Of a DNA stretch of 64,000 nucleotides, positions 42,366 through 51,533 are shown piece by piece. The DNA lies in assembly GCA_030065875.1 (NCBI GenBank), contig JASJCR010000005.1:16460-80459 (forward strand), given 5' to 3'. The DNA is from Ardenticatenaceae bacterium (GTDB lineage Bacteria > Chloroflexota > Anaerolineae > Promineifilales > Promineifilaceae). The notes under the pieces were generated by a model, which was not told where the DNA came from, did no database searches, and saw only the letters and a program-made list of their open reading frames with translations. Each line of letters opens with the position of its first letter. Positions within the stretch are counted from its first letter, which is position 1. A program made the translations under genes and the position numbers.

Positions 42366-44459
42366 ATGAATCTCATCACGTTGGCTACCTGCAATCTCAA
42401 CCAGTGGGCCCTTGATTTTTCTGGAAACCTGGCCCGAATTGAAGAATCGATTCGCGTTTCGAAGCAGCGAGGCGCGACCTATCGGTTGGGGCCGGAACTG
42501 GAGATTCCCGGCTATGGGTGTCAGGATCACTTTTTAGAAGGGGATACGCTGCGACATTCATGGGAAGTTTTGGCCAGGATCATCGACAGCGATTTGACCG
42601 ACGGTATTTTATGCGACATCGGGATGCCGGTTATGCACAAAAATGCTCGCTACAACTGCCGGGTTTTTGTCTTAAACCGGAAAATTTTGCTGATTCGTCC
42701 CAAGCTTATCCTGGCCAATGACGGCAACTACCGGGAAACTCGCTGGTTTGTACCGTGGCAGCGGCCGCGAGAAGTTGAGCCTTTTTTGCTGCCGACCCAA
42801 ATTCGCGCCATTACCGATCAGAAAGAAGTGCCTTTTGGCGATGCGGCCGTGGCCGCGCTGGATACCACCCTGGCGGCCGAAACGTGTGAAGAGCTGTTTG
42901 CGCCCGACAGCCCCAATATTTATCTGGGATTAGACGGTGTGGAAATTGTAGCCAACGGCTCCGGATCTCATCATGAATTGCGCAAATTAAACAAACGCCT
43001 CGATCTCATTCAGAGCGCGACGGGTAAAAATGGCGGAGTATATCTATACGCAAATCAACAGGGATGTGACGGCGGCCGGCTGTATTTTGATGGCTGTGCC
43101 CTTATCGCCGTTAATGGCCAGGTGGTGGCCCAAGGATCCCAATTTTCGCTAAAAGATGTTGAGGTGGTGACCGCTACGGTTGATCTTGACGCCGTGCGCT
43201 CTTTTCGCGGGGCGGTGGCCAGCCGCATGGTGCAGGCCAGTCGTTCGCCAGAGGTGCCGCGGGTCAAGGTTGACGTGGCCCTGACGTCAGACGAACCAGG
43301 CGTTCGGCCGACGGCGCCGCAGCCGGTTCGCTACCATACCGCCGAAGAAGAGATCGCCTATGGTCCGGCGTGTTGGCTGTGGGATTATTTACGCCGCTCC
43401 GGGACGGCCGGCTTTTTCCTGCCGCTTTCCGGTGGAGCGGACAGTGCGTCGGTGGCCGCCATTGTCGGTTCGATGTGCCAGCTTGTGGTGCGAGAGATAC
43501 GGGCCGGCAACCAGCAGGTAATCGACGATGTAACTCGTCTGGTAGGGGAGTTTGACGGGGACGCCCAGGCGCTGGCCCATCAGCTGCTGCATACGGCGTA
43601 TCTCGGCACCGACAACAGCTCGAAAGAAACGCTTGCCCGCGCCCAGCTTCTGTCAGAAGAAGTTGGAGCGTATCAGCTGACGCTCAAAATTGATGCGGTG
43701 GTGGACGCCCTGCTCAAAATATTTGTGGCCGCCACCGGCAAAACCCCACGGTTTAAGCTCAACGGCGGGAGCGCGGCCGAAAACGTGGCCCTGCAAAATA
43801 TCCAGGCCCGGCTGCGGATGGTGCTGGCTTATCTGTTTGCTCAGCTGCTGCCGTGGGTGCGCGGCCGGTCGGGGGCGCTGCTCGTATTGGGGACCTCAAA
43901 CGTCGATGAGGCGCTGCGCGGCTATATGACCAAATACGACAACTCCAGCGCCGACATCAATCCCATTGGGGGGATCAGCAAGACCGACCTGCGTCGTTTT
44001 TTGCGCTGGGCGGCCGATCACCTGGGCTACAGCGCCCTAAAAGAGATTGTGGCTGCGGCCCCCACGGCCGAGCTGGAGCCGATCACCGAAAGTTATGCCC
44101 AAAAAGATGAAGTGGATATGGGAATGACATATGACGAGCTGAGCCACTTCGGCCGGCTGCGCAAGATGCAGCGCTGCGGTCCGCTGGAGATGTACGAGCA
44201 GCTGGTGCATGAATGGGACCATCTTTCCCCGCGAGAAGTGGCCGATAAAGTCAGGCACTTCTTTTACTACTACAGCATCAACCGGCACAAGATGACGGTG
44301 TTAACTCCTTCCTATCACGCCGAATCATACTCTCCGGACGACAACCGCTTCGATCTGCGACAGTTTCTCTACAATGCGCGCTGGACGTGGCAGTTTAAGG
44401 CGATCGAGCGGCGAGTGGCAGCAGCAGAGAATGAAGTGGATGTTTATCAACCAAGATGA
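42366..44459 (+). CDS. nadE: Glutamine-dependent NAD+ synthetase, eukaryote-type
   Basis: A 697-aa enzyme that amidates nicotinic acid adenine dinucleotide to NAD+. The N-terminal nitrilase-like glutaminase has the E46-K113-C174 triad ([36 protein letters not shown]). The synthetase domain starts near 350 with [17 protein letters not shown] and holds [35 protein letters not shown]. Length and N-terminal wording are nearer to animal NADSYN1 than to typical bacterial 540-680-aa forms. The 3' end overlaps the next, convergent gene by 65 bases. Confidence 0.95.
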   Translation: MNLITLATCNLNQWALDFSGNLARIEESIRVSKQRGATYRLGPELEIPGYGCQDHFLEGDTLRHSWEVLARIIDSDLTDGILCDIGMPVMHKNARYNCRVFVLNRKILLIRPKLILANDGNYRETRWFVPWQRPREVEPFLLPTQIRAITDQKEVPFGDAAVAALDTTLAAETCEELFAPDSPNIYLGLDGVEIVANGSGSHHELRKLNKRLDLIQSATGKNGGVYLYANQQGCDGGRLYFDGCALIAVNGQVVAQGSQFSLKDVEVVTATVDLDAVRSFRGAVASRMVQASRSPEVPRVKVDVALTSDEPGVRPTAPQPVRYHTAEEEIAYGPACWLWDYLRRSGTAGFFLPLSGGADSASVAAIVGSMCQLVVREIRAGNQQVIDDVTRLVGEFDGDAQALAHQLLHTAYLGTDNSSKETLARAQLLSEEVGAYQLTLKIDAVVDALLKIFVAATGKTPRFKLNGGSAAENVALQNIQARLRMVLAYLFAQLLPWVRGRSGALLVLGTSNVDEALRGYMTKYDNSSADINPIGGISKTDLRRFLRWAADHLGYSALKEIVAAAPTAELEPITESYAQKDEVDMGMTYDELSHFGRLRKMQRCGPLEMYEQLVHEWDHLSPREVADKVRHFFYYYSINRHKMTVLTPSYHAESYSPDDNRFDLRQFLYNARWTWQFKAIERRVAAAENEVDVYQPR

Positions 44460-46011
44460 CAAAACTGTCCATCAGTCCTACCTGTACTTCCATCATCAGC
44501 CGGCCGTTGGGTGTTCCCTCAGGCAAATTTAGTGGAGGAAAGTCACCTCCTACATCGTCAACGGTTGTGTATTCATTTTCGCCCAGCCAAAGATTGTTGC
44601 ACCCAAAATCCGTACCAAAACAAGAATCCGCAGCAGATGGATTAAGCTCAAACTGGAATTGGTTCCGGTCGATCTGATCGTGATAGAGGAATAGAGGTGG
44701 TCTGGCCCAGGCATCGAGATCGAAGACCGAAAAGTCATACGATTGGACGATGTCGTATTCCGTGATGAACTGCAAAGGGAGCGTAATCGTCACATACGTC
44801 ATGGCATCGATATATAATGCGTCAACGGCCAAGATCCGTACGCTGTTATCCATGACCTCGCCCATATGCCGAGCATTGGCCAGGGCGACGTGCCGCAAAT
44901 TGATGTCGGTCGGTAGGTTAGCGACCGCTTCAGGCGGGCCGGCCCATATGCCAAAGCTGTTTTCTGAACTGCCACCGAGGGTAGTTACATCGAGATAAAG
45001 CGATCTAAATCCAAGGGAATCTATCGGCAAATTGAAGGTGTCCTGAGCCAGGTCAATTTCAAAGCCTCGGCCGGGGCCGGTTTGGGCTTCTGGCGATGGG
45101 TTTGGGCAGCGATCCAGATCATGTGAAACGACGTAGCCTCCAGTTGAACTGCCGCAGTCAGTTGGGACTTCTCCAAATTCATTAAACGCACCAGGGGATA
45201 CCCAGCGCAAATCTGTGCCGTGATCATAATTGTCATAATCGGAATTTGGATAACCGGCCTCTTTGTACCCACTTTGGGCTGTATAGCGGGCCAGGGAAAC
45301 ACGTTCTTTATTTTCGTGCACGTAGTACAATTCATACAGTGTGGTTGTGCCATACTCGGTCAAATTGCCGACAAATTCGCGACACAAGCCATTCCCTGGA
45401 TTGTCGCCTCGAATCTCGTCCATGCTAAGCACCCAAAAAGGATTGATTTCGACCGCGTTTGAAATCGAAGTAGAGGATGCTAAGAAGCAAATATCGTCTC
45501 TGTTATTCGAATCACCTTGGGCTCTATCCCATTCACAGGTGTGAATTTCACAAGGATTATAGATGCCCCTTGTACACTGAGCAGTTTGGGTCAGGGGTTC
45601 AGTCGGATTGATTTCCAGCCATCTTTGGGTATGAGTGATCACTGCCTGCTGGCTGCTGCCGTTAATCGAATCGGGGTCTAGAAGCTCGACTCGGATCATG
45701 GAACTGCCGCTCTGGGATTCATAATCCGGGGGAATCAGAATCTCGTATTGGTAGGTATGCAAATCAGGATCGTAAGGGCTGCCCAAGGGGCTAAACGGGT
45801 CACCATACCGGGTACAGCCTTCGGGACCAAACTGCCCTAGATGATATTGTTTGAAAACCGGCTCTCCAGGCTGCTCCTGGAATGGAAATTTGTCAGTTTG
45901 AGGGTAAATGAGATTGGGCGATGCTGTAAAACCCTCCATGTTAGAAAAAACACTCAGAAAAGATAGGAACATCACGCCAACCAGAGAAATTGTTTTAAGT
46001 AGGTTTGTCAT
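44395..46011 (-). CDS. Large secreted protein of unknown function
   Basis: A 538-aa protein with a signal peptide ([20 protein letters not shown]). It is acidic, rich in aromatic residues and Cys pairs ([22 protein letters not shown]), suited to an extracellular beta-rich fold. I do not recognise the family. It ends [13 protein letters not shown], an LPLA tail like other exported proteins here; those codons lie within the antisense of the nadE 3' end (65-base overlap). AGGAG precedes the ATG. A hairpin repeat separates it from the beta-helix gene upstream. Confidence 0.75.
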   Translation of the reverse strand: MTNLLKTISLVGVMFLSFLSVFSNMEGFTASPNLIYPQTDKFPFQEQPGEPVFKQYHLGQFGPEGCTRYGDPFSPLGSPYDPDLHTYQYEILIPPDYESQSGSSMIRVELLDPDSINGSSQQAVITHTQRWLEINPTEPLTQTAQCTRGIYNPCEIHTCEWDRAQGDSNNRDDICFLASSTSISNAVEINPFWVLSMDEIRGDNPGNGLCREFVGNLTEYGTTTLYELYYVHENKERVSLARYTAQSGYKEAGYPNSDYDNYDHGTDLRWVSPGAFNEFGEVPTDCGSSTGGYVVSHDLDRCPNPSPEAQTGPGRGFEIDLAQDTFNLPIDSLGFRSLYLDVTTLGGSSENSFGIWAGPPEAVANLPTDINLRHVALANARHMGEVMDNSVRILAVDALYIDAMTYVTITLPLQFITEYDIVQSYDFSVFDLDAWARPPLFLYHDQIDRNQFQFELNPSAADSCFGTDFGCNNLWLGENEYTTVDDVGGDFPPLNLPEGTPNGRLMMEVQVGLMDSFVILVDKHPLHSLLLPLAARSP

Positions 46012-46037
46012 GTTAACTCCTGATTTCCATTACTGCC

Positions 46038-46093
46038 AATTCCCCGGAAAATATTTACGGGGAATCTTCCATTTACGAATTTTCCGGGGAATT
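46038..46093. repeat. TTCCC-GGAAAAT hairpin element, copy A
   Basis: Perfect 15-base arms AATTCCCCGGAAAAT (46038-46052) and complement (46079-46093). It lies after the beta-helix gene, encodes its last residues (NSPENS) and stop, and may end its transcript. Confidence 0.75.
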
Positions 46094-48361
46094 AATTACA
46101 ATCGGCAGATAGATATAGCAGGCAATCACCCCACAGCGGCCCACCCCCTGAAACTCAAATGCCCCGATATCGTGCAGGGGTGAGCCGGTGCCCGGGCGGG
46201 GATTCCCAGCAAAGTCGGCCGTCAAACCCATGTCAACTCCGGCATCAATAGCCGGGGAACTGAGCTGGAGGCGGAAATCACCGGCCGCGGGATCGACAAA
46301 GAGCGGGTCGGTCTCGTACAGCGAATGGCCGCCGCTGATGACGATGCCGGAATTAGCGTCCGGAGGGTTGGTAAATATATTGTAATCTTCTTCAACCCCG
46401 ATTCCTTCAGCCATGAGATCAAAGCCAGCCACAATGGTGTTGGAAATAATTATCGTATCACCGGAATAGAACGCTGGGACAGTTAACGGCAGCGAATTGG
46501 AAATGGTGGTGTTTTCGACAATTAATACGCTTTCTGTAATCGAACTTCCAACGAAGGAGTTAGCCAAAGACAGGGCGGCCGATGCAACCGGTCCATCCTG
46601 GACGATTGAATTCGACAGCTTTGCAGACCCACCATAAACACCGATGACACCTCGATTCTCAACAGTACTGTTGTGGACAAATTTGCTATGATTGACCTGG
46701 AGAACGGGCAAAAAAGTGAGGCTCTCGCGCGCAACCATAATGGTTGGCTGCACGCTTTTATTATTCAAAAAAGTGCTATGATTAATAGTTAAGTTACCGT
46801 CTGCCCAAATGACGGTATCTGGTTTTTCGCCCAAATAAACATCGTTGGATAAAGTATTGGCCTCAAATAGTGAGTTCGAGATCGTCATCGTGCCAGAATA
46901 ATTAACAATTCCACTAGCAAAATGGCCGGTGTTTGAAAAAAACAGAGACGAATCTATTTTTCCAAAAGCAGCGCCATCAGACCCATACCCCGTGTTATCT
47001 ACATTTGCCCCATCAAGAAAAACAGAGCCCAATCCGGCAATATTATTAGAAAAAGAGCTTTCAATAATGTCCACCCTTCTTCCCTTAACCACAGCTCCCC
47101 ATGGCCCAACGTAATTTTCATTTAAGTTTGAGCTAAAAATCTCGATCTCGACACCGTATAGAACATGCCCATCAAAACAAGGTATTTCTAGAATTGGTGG
47201 GAAAAATGCGTCACGATCATCGCATCGTTGATTTATAAATGTACTGTTAATTATGGCAATCTTATTATCTGAATAAATTGCAGATCCATTTGCACCATCA
47301 ACCGCACCGTTGTTTTGAAATGTGGAGCTGTAAATCTTGGCCAGTTGGTTCGCATATATCGCTCCCCCCTTACCATCAACAGTCCCATTTCTATAATCGT
47401 CGCCGATAACCTGATTGCTGATAAATGTGGAATTGGTGACGTGAATGGTATCAATTACGCGAAAGACGCCGCCCAGGCTGCCCACATTGCTTATAAATAT
47501 TGAATTAATAACTGAAGCGTTGACGGCTAACACCGGCCCTAATCCGTTCAAGATGTAAGGTGGATAGGAATAAGGTGGCCACTTAATATCAATTGGGGTC
47601 CTCAATTCATAAGCTCCTCCATCATAATGCAAGCTAAAAAAAACCACGCGATTGGCATCATTTTCGGCCATGTGGCTGTTTTCCATCAGGACATTGGTGG
47701 CCGAAATGGCGACTAAATGGCTGATAAAGGTCGAATCGTGAAGGTCCACATCGGCGTTGATGGCTATGATGCCGCTGAAATTATTCTCTAAATAAGCATG
47801 GGTCAGCGTTAAATCTGAGCGGCTAAAAATCCCCCCGCCGAAATTATCTTCAAAGGTGACGTGGTTGAGGGTTAGGGGATCACCCTGATCCACGATCATC
47901 CCAAAGCCAAAATTGCCCATCATGTCTTTAAAATGAACGTGTTGGATGGCCGGCCGGGCCCCATTTTCCACCGCCAACCCGGCCGCCCGGCCGCTGTCAA
48001 ACGTCGGGCCGTCGCTAACAACGCCCCCAGTGAGCATCAAGCCGGAAATAACGACGCTCTGGTCGATGGCGGCCCCGGTGACGGTTATGACGGTGTTGTT
48101 CGGTCGGGCGTGGATGATCGTCGTGGCCGAGCTGACTCCGGTTAGGCTGACCGCCTTGTTGAGGGTCAAGCTTTCAGTGTAGCGCCCGGCGTTGATCAAA
48201 ATCGTGTCTCCCGATGCGGCCGCATCGATGGCCGCCTGGATCGAATCACCCGGATTCACGGCGATGACGGCCGCTTTAACCGGCCTGAGAGATTGCCAAA
48301 AGAGGAAAAAACAGCCAAACGCGATCAAAATGGAGGTGAGCAGGCGAAATACTTTGGTCAT
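46073..48361 (-). CDS. Secreted right-handed beta-helix protein
   Basis: A 762-aa exported protein. The signal peptide is near the N-terminus (LLTSILIAFGCFFLFWQSL..VKA). GDSIQAAIDAAASGDTILINAG starts a parallel beta-helix of pectate-lyase type, with many repeats of the kind ISNSLFEANT and NSTFISN along 60-680. The end has the choice-of-anchor-like LQLSSPAIDAGVDMGLTADFAGNPR and DIGAFEFQG. After this comes CYIYLPIV, then a repeat-encoded tail. Likely a surface protein or polysaccharide-binding protein; catalytic residues are not evident. Confidence 0.85.
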   Translation of the reverse strand: MTKVFRLLTSILIAFGCFFLFWQSLRPVKAAVIAVNPGDSIQAAIDAAASGDTILINAGRYTESLTLNKAVSLTGVSSATTIIHARPNNTVITVTGAAIDQSVVISGLMLTGGVVSDGPTFDSGRAAGLAVENGARPAIQHVHFKDMMGNFGFGMIVDQGDPLTLNHVTFEDNFGGGIFSRSDLTLTHAYLENNFSGIIAINADVDLHDSTFISHLVAISATNVLMENSHMAENDANRVVFFSLHYDGGAYELRTPIDIKWPPYSYPPYILNGLGPVLAVNASVINSIFISNVGSLGGVFRVIDTIHVTNSTFISNQVIGDDYRNGTVDGKGGAIYANQLAKIYSSTFQNNGAVDGANGSAIYSDNKIAIINSTFINQRCDDRDAFFPPILEIPCFDGHVLYGVEIEIFSSNLNENYVGPWGAVVKGRRVDIIESSFSNNIAGLGSVFLDGANVDNTGYGSDGAAFGKIDSSLFFSNTGHFASGIVNYSGTMTISNSLFEANTLSNDVYLGEKPDTVIWADGNLTINHSTFLNNKSVQPTIMVARESLTFLPVLQVNHSKFVHNSTVENRGVIGVYGGSAKLSNSIVQDGPVASAALSLANSFVGSSITESVLIVENTTISNSLPLTVPAFYSGDTIIISNTIVAGFDLMAEGIGVEEDYNIFTNPPDANSGIVISGGHSLYETDPLFVDPAAGDFRLQLSSPAIDAGVDMGLTADFAGNPRPGTGSPLHDIGAFEFQGVGRCGVIACYIYLPIVINSPENS

Positions 48362-48406
48362 TGTAAACTCTCTTTTTTATATTTTCCCGGAAAATGTCTT
48401 CCCTCA

Positions 48407-48460
48407 ATTCTCTGGGAAATGCTTCAACGAAACCTAACTTTTATGAATTTCCCAGGGAAT
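48407..48460. repeat. TTCCC-GGAAAAT hairpin element, copy B
   Basis: ATTCTCTGGGAAAT (48407-48420) pairs with ATTTCCCAGGGAAT (48447-48460) with one mismatch. It contains the stop and the last codons (EYSLGNS) of the alpha/beta hydrolase. A further TTCCCGGAAAATG piece lies at 48384-48396. Confidence 0.7.
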
Positions 48461-49229
48461 ACTCCAGTAACACAGGCAGGACGCGATCGATCTCGTCAAA
48501 TTCTTGTTGATGATTGAGGCCTTCAATAATCTGGATTTCAACGTTGGTTTGGTTAACGGAGTCGCTGTAAGAATCCATGCTGGCGATGGTTCCCTCATTT
48601 TTTGAGCCGGACAGCCACAATGTGGGGCAGCGCAGCTCCCCAGGATGATTCTCCGGCCAGTCGAGCATCGCCGTCAGCCAGGCCAACATTACCGGGATAT
48701 CGACCCTTTGCCAGATTCCCCGATCCTCTTCCGACAGGTTTGTCAGGATCAGCTGGTCCTGCGCATGGAGATCGACAACCGGTTTCCATTTCAACTGAAA
48801 TTCGTCGATAAACTGTCGAAAACTGCCACCGGCGGCCGGGCCAAAGGGAATGCCGATCACAATAAAGCGGGTGACGCGATTGGACCTGGTGGCCAGGAAG
48901 CGGCCGATATTTCCACCAAAAGAATATCCCCACAGCACAAATTGTTTGGCTTCACAGGCATCGGCCACGGCCAGCACATCATCACACATTTGATCGATGG
49001 TGTAAGAATTGGGATCGGTCGGCTTATCGCTCTCGCCATGCCCGCGAATATCCATGGTGATGACCGTGAATTGATCGTGTAAGCGAGATACATAACCGAC
49101 CTCGTGCCATTTTCGACGAGATTGGCTGCCGCCTCCACCGTGCAGCAGCATCAGAAAGGGTCCCTCGCCGCTGACATCATAAGCGATGTGGAGGCCGTCG
49201 GTTGTGGCCGCGAAAGACGTTTGCTCCAT
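48441..49229 (-). CDS. Alpha/beta hydrolase
   Basis: A 262-aa serine-type hydrolase. The strand and oxyanion HGGGGSQSRRKW, MDIRGHGESDKP and nucleophile elbow VLWGYSFGGNIG (Ser of GYSFG) are clear. The acid comes after LWLSGSKNEG and the His in EGLNHQQEF. Ester or lactone substrate unknown. I use ATG 49229, where family homology begins; a TTG 12 codons upstream is possible. The C-terminus is encoded by hairpin copy B. Confidence 0.9.
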   Translation of the reverse strand: MEQTSFAATTDGLHIAYDVSGEGPFLMLLHGGGGSQSRRKWHEVGYVSRLHDQFTVITMDIRGHGESDKPTDPNSYTIDQMCDDVLAVADACEAKQFVLWGYSFGGNIGRFLATRSNRVTRFIVIGIPFGPAAGGSFRQFIDEFQLKWKPVVDLHAQDQLILTNLSEEDRGIWQRVDIPVMLAWLTAMLDWPENHPGELRCPTLWLSGSKNEGTIASMDSYSDSVNQTNVEIQIIEGLNHQQEFDEIDRVLPVLLEYSLGNS

Positions 49230-49271
49230 GGGAGGTATTATCCGTTCAGGCGGCTGGAAAGTCAAAGCACA

Positions 49272-49688
49272 TCAGAGTCGTTTGACAGAGTGCCAAAGCA
49301 GTGTTGAATGGGTCACAATTAAGATGCCGCTAATTAACAATATAATCAATTGACCTGGCAGGGGATCGATTAATGATCCGATAAATGCCCACAGCCACAA
49401 AGGGAGCGAGACCAGGTTAAATATGACCGAGATCCGCCACGGCCGATATTCATCCTGGCGCCATTTATTTTTCGACGTCAGATAAAAGGTGCGCGTCAGG
49501 TAAAGGCCCAGCAGATAGAGCGCGACCAGATAGATCGTCAAGACCACAAACAGCCAGGCGTCTTCATCTGTTCCAACATTTTGGGTCAGCCAACCGATCA
49601 AAATGCATAGAAAAAGAGTTGAAACCGGAATAAAACCATAAACGCTGACTTTAAATAATTTCGCTGCTGTATCCTGCTCGACCTGCAT
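49272..49688 (-). CDS. Hypothetical four-helix membrane protein
   Basis: A 138-aa protein with four hydrophobic stretches (about 13-34, 43-62, 87-106, 111-131) and a short charged loop (TSKNKWRQDEYRPW) after the second. No family motif recognised. GGAGAG precedes the ATG. It lies 42 bases upstream of the hydrolase gene on the same strand and may be cotranscribed. Confidence 0.6.
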   Translation of the reverse strand: MQVEQDTAAKLFKVSVYGFIPVSTLFLCILIGWLTQNVGTDEDAWLFVVLTIYLVALYLLGLYLTRTFYLTSKNKWRQDEYRPWRISVIFNLVSLPLWLWAFIGSLIDPLPGQLIILLISGILIVTHSTLLWHSVKRL

Positions 49689-49829
49689 GGGAACTCTCCT
49701 GGTATCTTTGGGAAATTGGTTTTGTTAGACGTTAGAGTTGACAGCGGAAAGGAGGTAGTGAAAAAGGTCATGAATTGATGTTACTTGAGTCACGCGGCCG
49801 GGTGCAAATTTGTTTTTTTGAAACCAGGG

Positions 49830-49860
49830 TTGACAAGATTTGATTTATACATAATATAAT
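49830..49860 (+). promoter_or_regulatory. Promoter of the 173-aa membrane protein gene
   Basis: TTGACA (49830-49835) with TATAAT at 49855-49860 (19-base spacer) or TAATAT at 49852 (16). CATAAT and ATTATG form an inverted repeat over the -10 (49850-49864), a possible operator. Confidence 0.6.
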
Positions 49861-49890
49861 TATGCATAAGAAAATTAGGAGGTTTTGACC

Positions 49891-50412
49891 ATGCACACAA
49901 ATTTCTGGCTCTGGGGTCGTTATGGACTGATTCTCTTGACCGGCTTTGCTGTTTTTTTCTTTGGACTGCTCGCTTTGGGCACGGTTCCGGCCCCTTCGAC
50001 CCGGACGGCCACCGTGGTGACAGGCGAACTGGTGCGGGCCACCGAACCTCATCCTGATTACGGGGACATGTCGATCATTTTAGATGGCGGCCGAATATTT
50101 TACGTCAACCGGGCGAATGAACTCGATTATTTTGACTGGCGAGGTTTCTTAAACGACGTTCAGCCTGGTGAACAGGTCACACTTACTGCGGTAGATACGC
50201 TGGCTCGGAGATTGGTTGGTTTTGGTGGAGAGGTCAGGCCGGTTGCCGGAGTGCAAACGGTCGAAAAGATCTACATGGATCCGGCTGTTTCGGCCGATCG
50301 GTGGGTTTATCAGGGTCGATTTATGGCCAATTCAATTATCGCCGTGGGTATCTTGCTGTTGCTTCTGCTGCCGGATGTGCATCGGCGCTTCAATTCCCTG
50401 GAAAATGCTTAA
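49891..50412 (+). CDS. Hypothetical two-pass membrane protein, DUF3592-like
   Basis: A 173-aa protein with transmembrane segments at about 9-29 and 144-160 and an outer beta-rich domain between (TATVVTGELVRATEPHPDYG, PGEQVTLTAVDTLARRLVGF), an arrangement like DUF3592 proteins. Function unknown. AGGAGG precedes the ATG. Its last codons (NSLENA) and stop lie in hairpin copy C, and the next gene converges on the same element. Confidence 0.65.
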   Translation: MHTNFWLWGRYGLILLTGFAVFFFGLLALGTVPAPSTRTATVVTGELVRATEPHPDYGDMSIILDGGRIFYVNRANELDYFDWRGFLNDVQPGEQVTLTAVDTLARRLVGFGGEVRPVAGVQTVEKIYMDPAVSADRWVYQGRFMANSIIAVGILLLLLLPDVHRRFNSLENA

Positions 50413-50445
50413 GGGAGATCTCACATTTTCTTTTTTTCTGGGGAA
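50392..50445. repeat. TTCCC-GGAAAAT hairpin element, copy C
   Basis: AATTCCCTGGAAAAT (50392-50406) pairs imperfectly with TTTTCTGGGGAATT (about 50432-50445). It ends both convergent genes: NSLENA on the plus strand, NSPEKKKM on the minus strand. Confidence 0.65.
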
Positions 50446-51398
50446 TTAAAATACCACCACACCCCATCAACCAAACGTTTCTCGACCAGCCGCGCTTCTT
50501 CCAGCAGGTCTAGATACCCTAACGTCAGGCAAAAAGCGGTGTAAGGATCTCGCTGCAGAATATGACCATATAATTCCTGGATGACCTCGAATACGGTATG
50601 ACGGCCACCCGCCACCAATTCCAGACATTGTTTGCGCCGTCTTTCTATACGAATTAACTGCTCGGCAATAACCACCCGCGGGTTGTTTAGTGGTGGGCCG
50701 TGACCAGGATAAGCAACAGAAAAATCGAAACCCTGCAGCGTTTTGAGCGTCCGTACCAGGTGGGGCAGGCCGGGCATGCGGGCGGCCGGATCATGCGGCC
50801 ACTCTTCGATTAAAGGGAGGGGAATCCGGGGGAAAAGGGTGTCAGCAGAAAGCATGATCTTTTGGTCCGGTTGATAAAAGCAAGTGTGGCTGCTGGCATG
50901 CCCCGGTGTGTAAATCACCTGCCATTGATGACCGCCAAATTCGAGCACGCCGTCAATCGGAAAATCAACCAGCCGCGCGGGATCGGCCGCGCTCCAAAAC
51001 GAGGGGATCACGTCACGCGTAAAGTGCACCGCCCGCTCGATCCCCGCTTCCGGTATCCCACCCAGCCGCATGGTGCGAGCCACCAGGTCCGATCGCTGCC
51101 GCCAGAGTGCTTGATAATTCGTGGCCCACGGCCGGGCAATCGGTGTGACCCAAATTTCGGCCTCTGTATGTTCACCCAGGCGGCCGAGCAGTCCCATATG
51201 GTCGGAATGGGCGTGGGTAATGATGATTTTGGTAAGATCCTTGGGCGTCAGGCCATGAGACGAGAGACCGGAGACCAGAGACGAAAGGGCCTCATCGGTG
51301 TTGACGCTGCAGTCAATTAACACCGGCTCCGGCTCCAGAAAAAGGTAGCTGTTCATCGTTCCGATAGGGAAATTGGTGGGCTGTTCAATGCGAAACAT
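50421..51398 (-). CDS. Metallo-beta-lactamase-fold hydrolase
   Basis: A 325-aa MBL-fold protein. Zinc-site motif THAHSDHMGLLG, then TPGHASSHTCFY and VAYPGHGPPL, fit glyoxalase II-like or lactonase-like hydrolases; a C-terminal winged-helix-like region (VFEVIQELYG, PYTAFCLTLGYLDLLEEARLVEK) is typical of the LACTB2-like subgroup. CoA thioesters or lactones are possible substrates, fitting the neighbouring fatty-acid genes. No ribosome site precedes the ATG; a heptamer tract (CAATAAT/CAATGGT) does. Confidence 0.9.
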   Translation of the reverse strand: MFRIEQPTNFPIGTMNSYLFLEPEPVLIDCSVNTDEALSSLVSGLSSHGLTPKDLTKIIITHAHSDHMGLLGRLGEHTEAEIWVTPIARPWATNYQALWRQRSDLVARTMRLGGIPEAGIERAVHFTRDVIPSFWSAADPARLVDFPIDGVLEFGGHQWQVIYTPGHASSHTCFYQPDQKIMLSADTLFPRIPLPLIEEWPHDPAARMPGLPHLVRTLKTLQGFDFSVAYPGHGPPLNNPRVVIAEQLIRIERRRKQCLELVAGGRHTVFEVIQELYGHILQRDPYTAFCLTLGYLDLLEEARLVEKRLVDGVWWYFNSPEKKKM

Positions 51399-51440
51399 GG
51401 CAATAATCAATTATCAATGGTCAATAATCAATGGTCAATG
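51399..51440. repeat. Heptamer tandem tract (CAATGGT type)
   Basis: CAATAAT CAATTAT CAATGGT CAATAAT CAATGGT CAATGAG, six units of seven bases, directly before the MBL-fold gene. Confidence 0.8.
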
Positions 51441-51533
51441 AGTGCTTACGGCATACAGACCCATTTTATTCGATCAGGTGTATAATCAACCCAATCTAAT
51501 TTCGTATATCGTAAATCTCATCTCGTATATCCA

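Noticed and set aside
46073..48361. Beta-helix protein as a pectate lyase
   Set aside because: The fold fits, but I cannot see the catalytic Arg/Lys or calcium-binding Asp cluster, so only a structural call is made.
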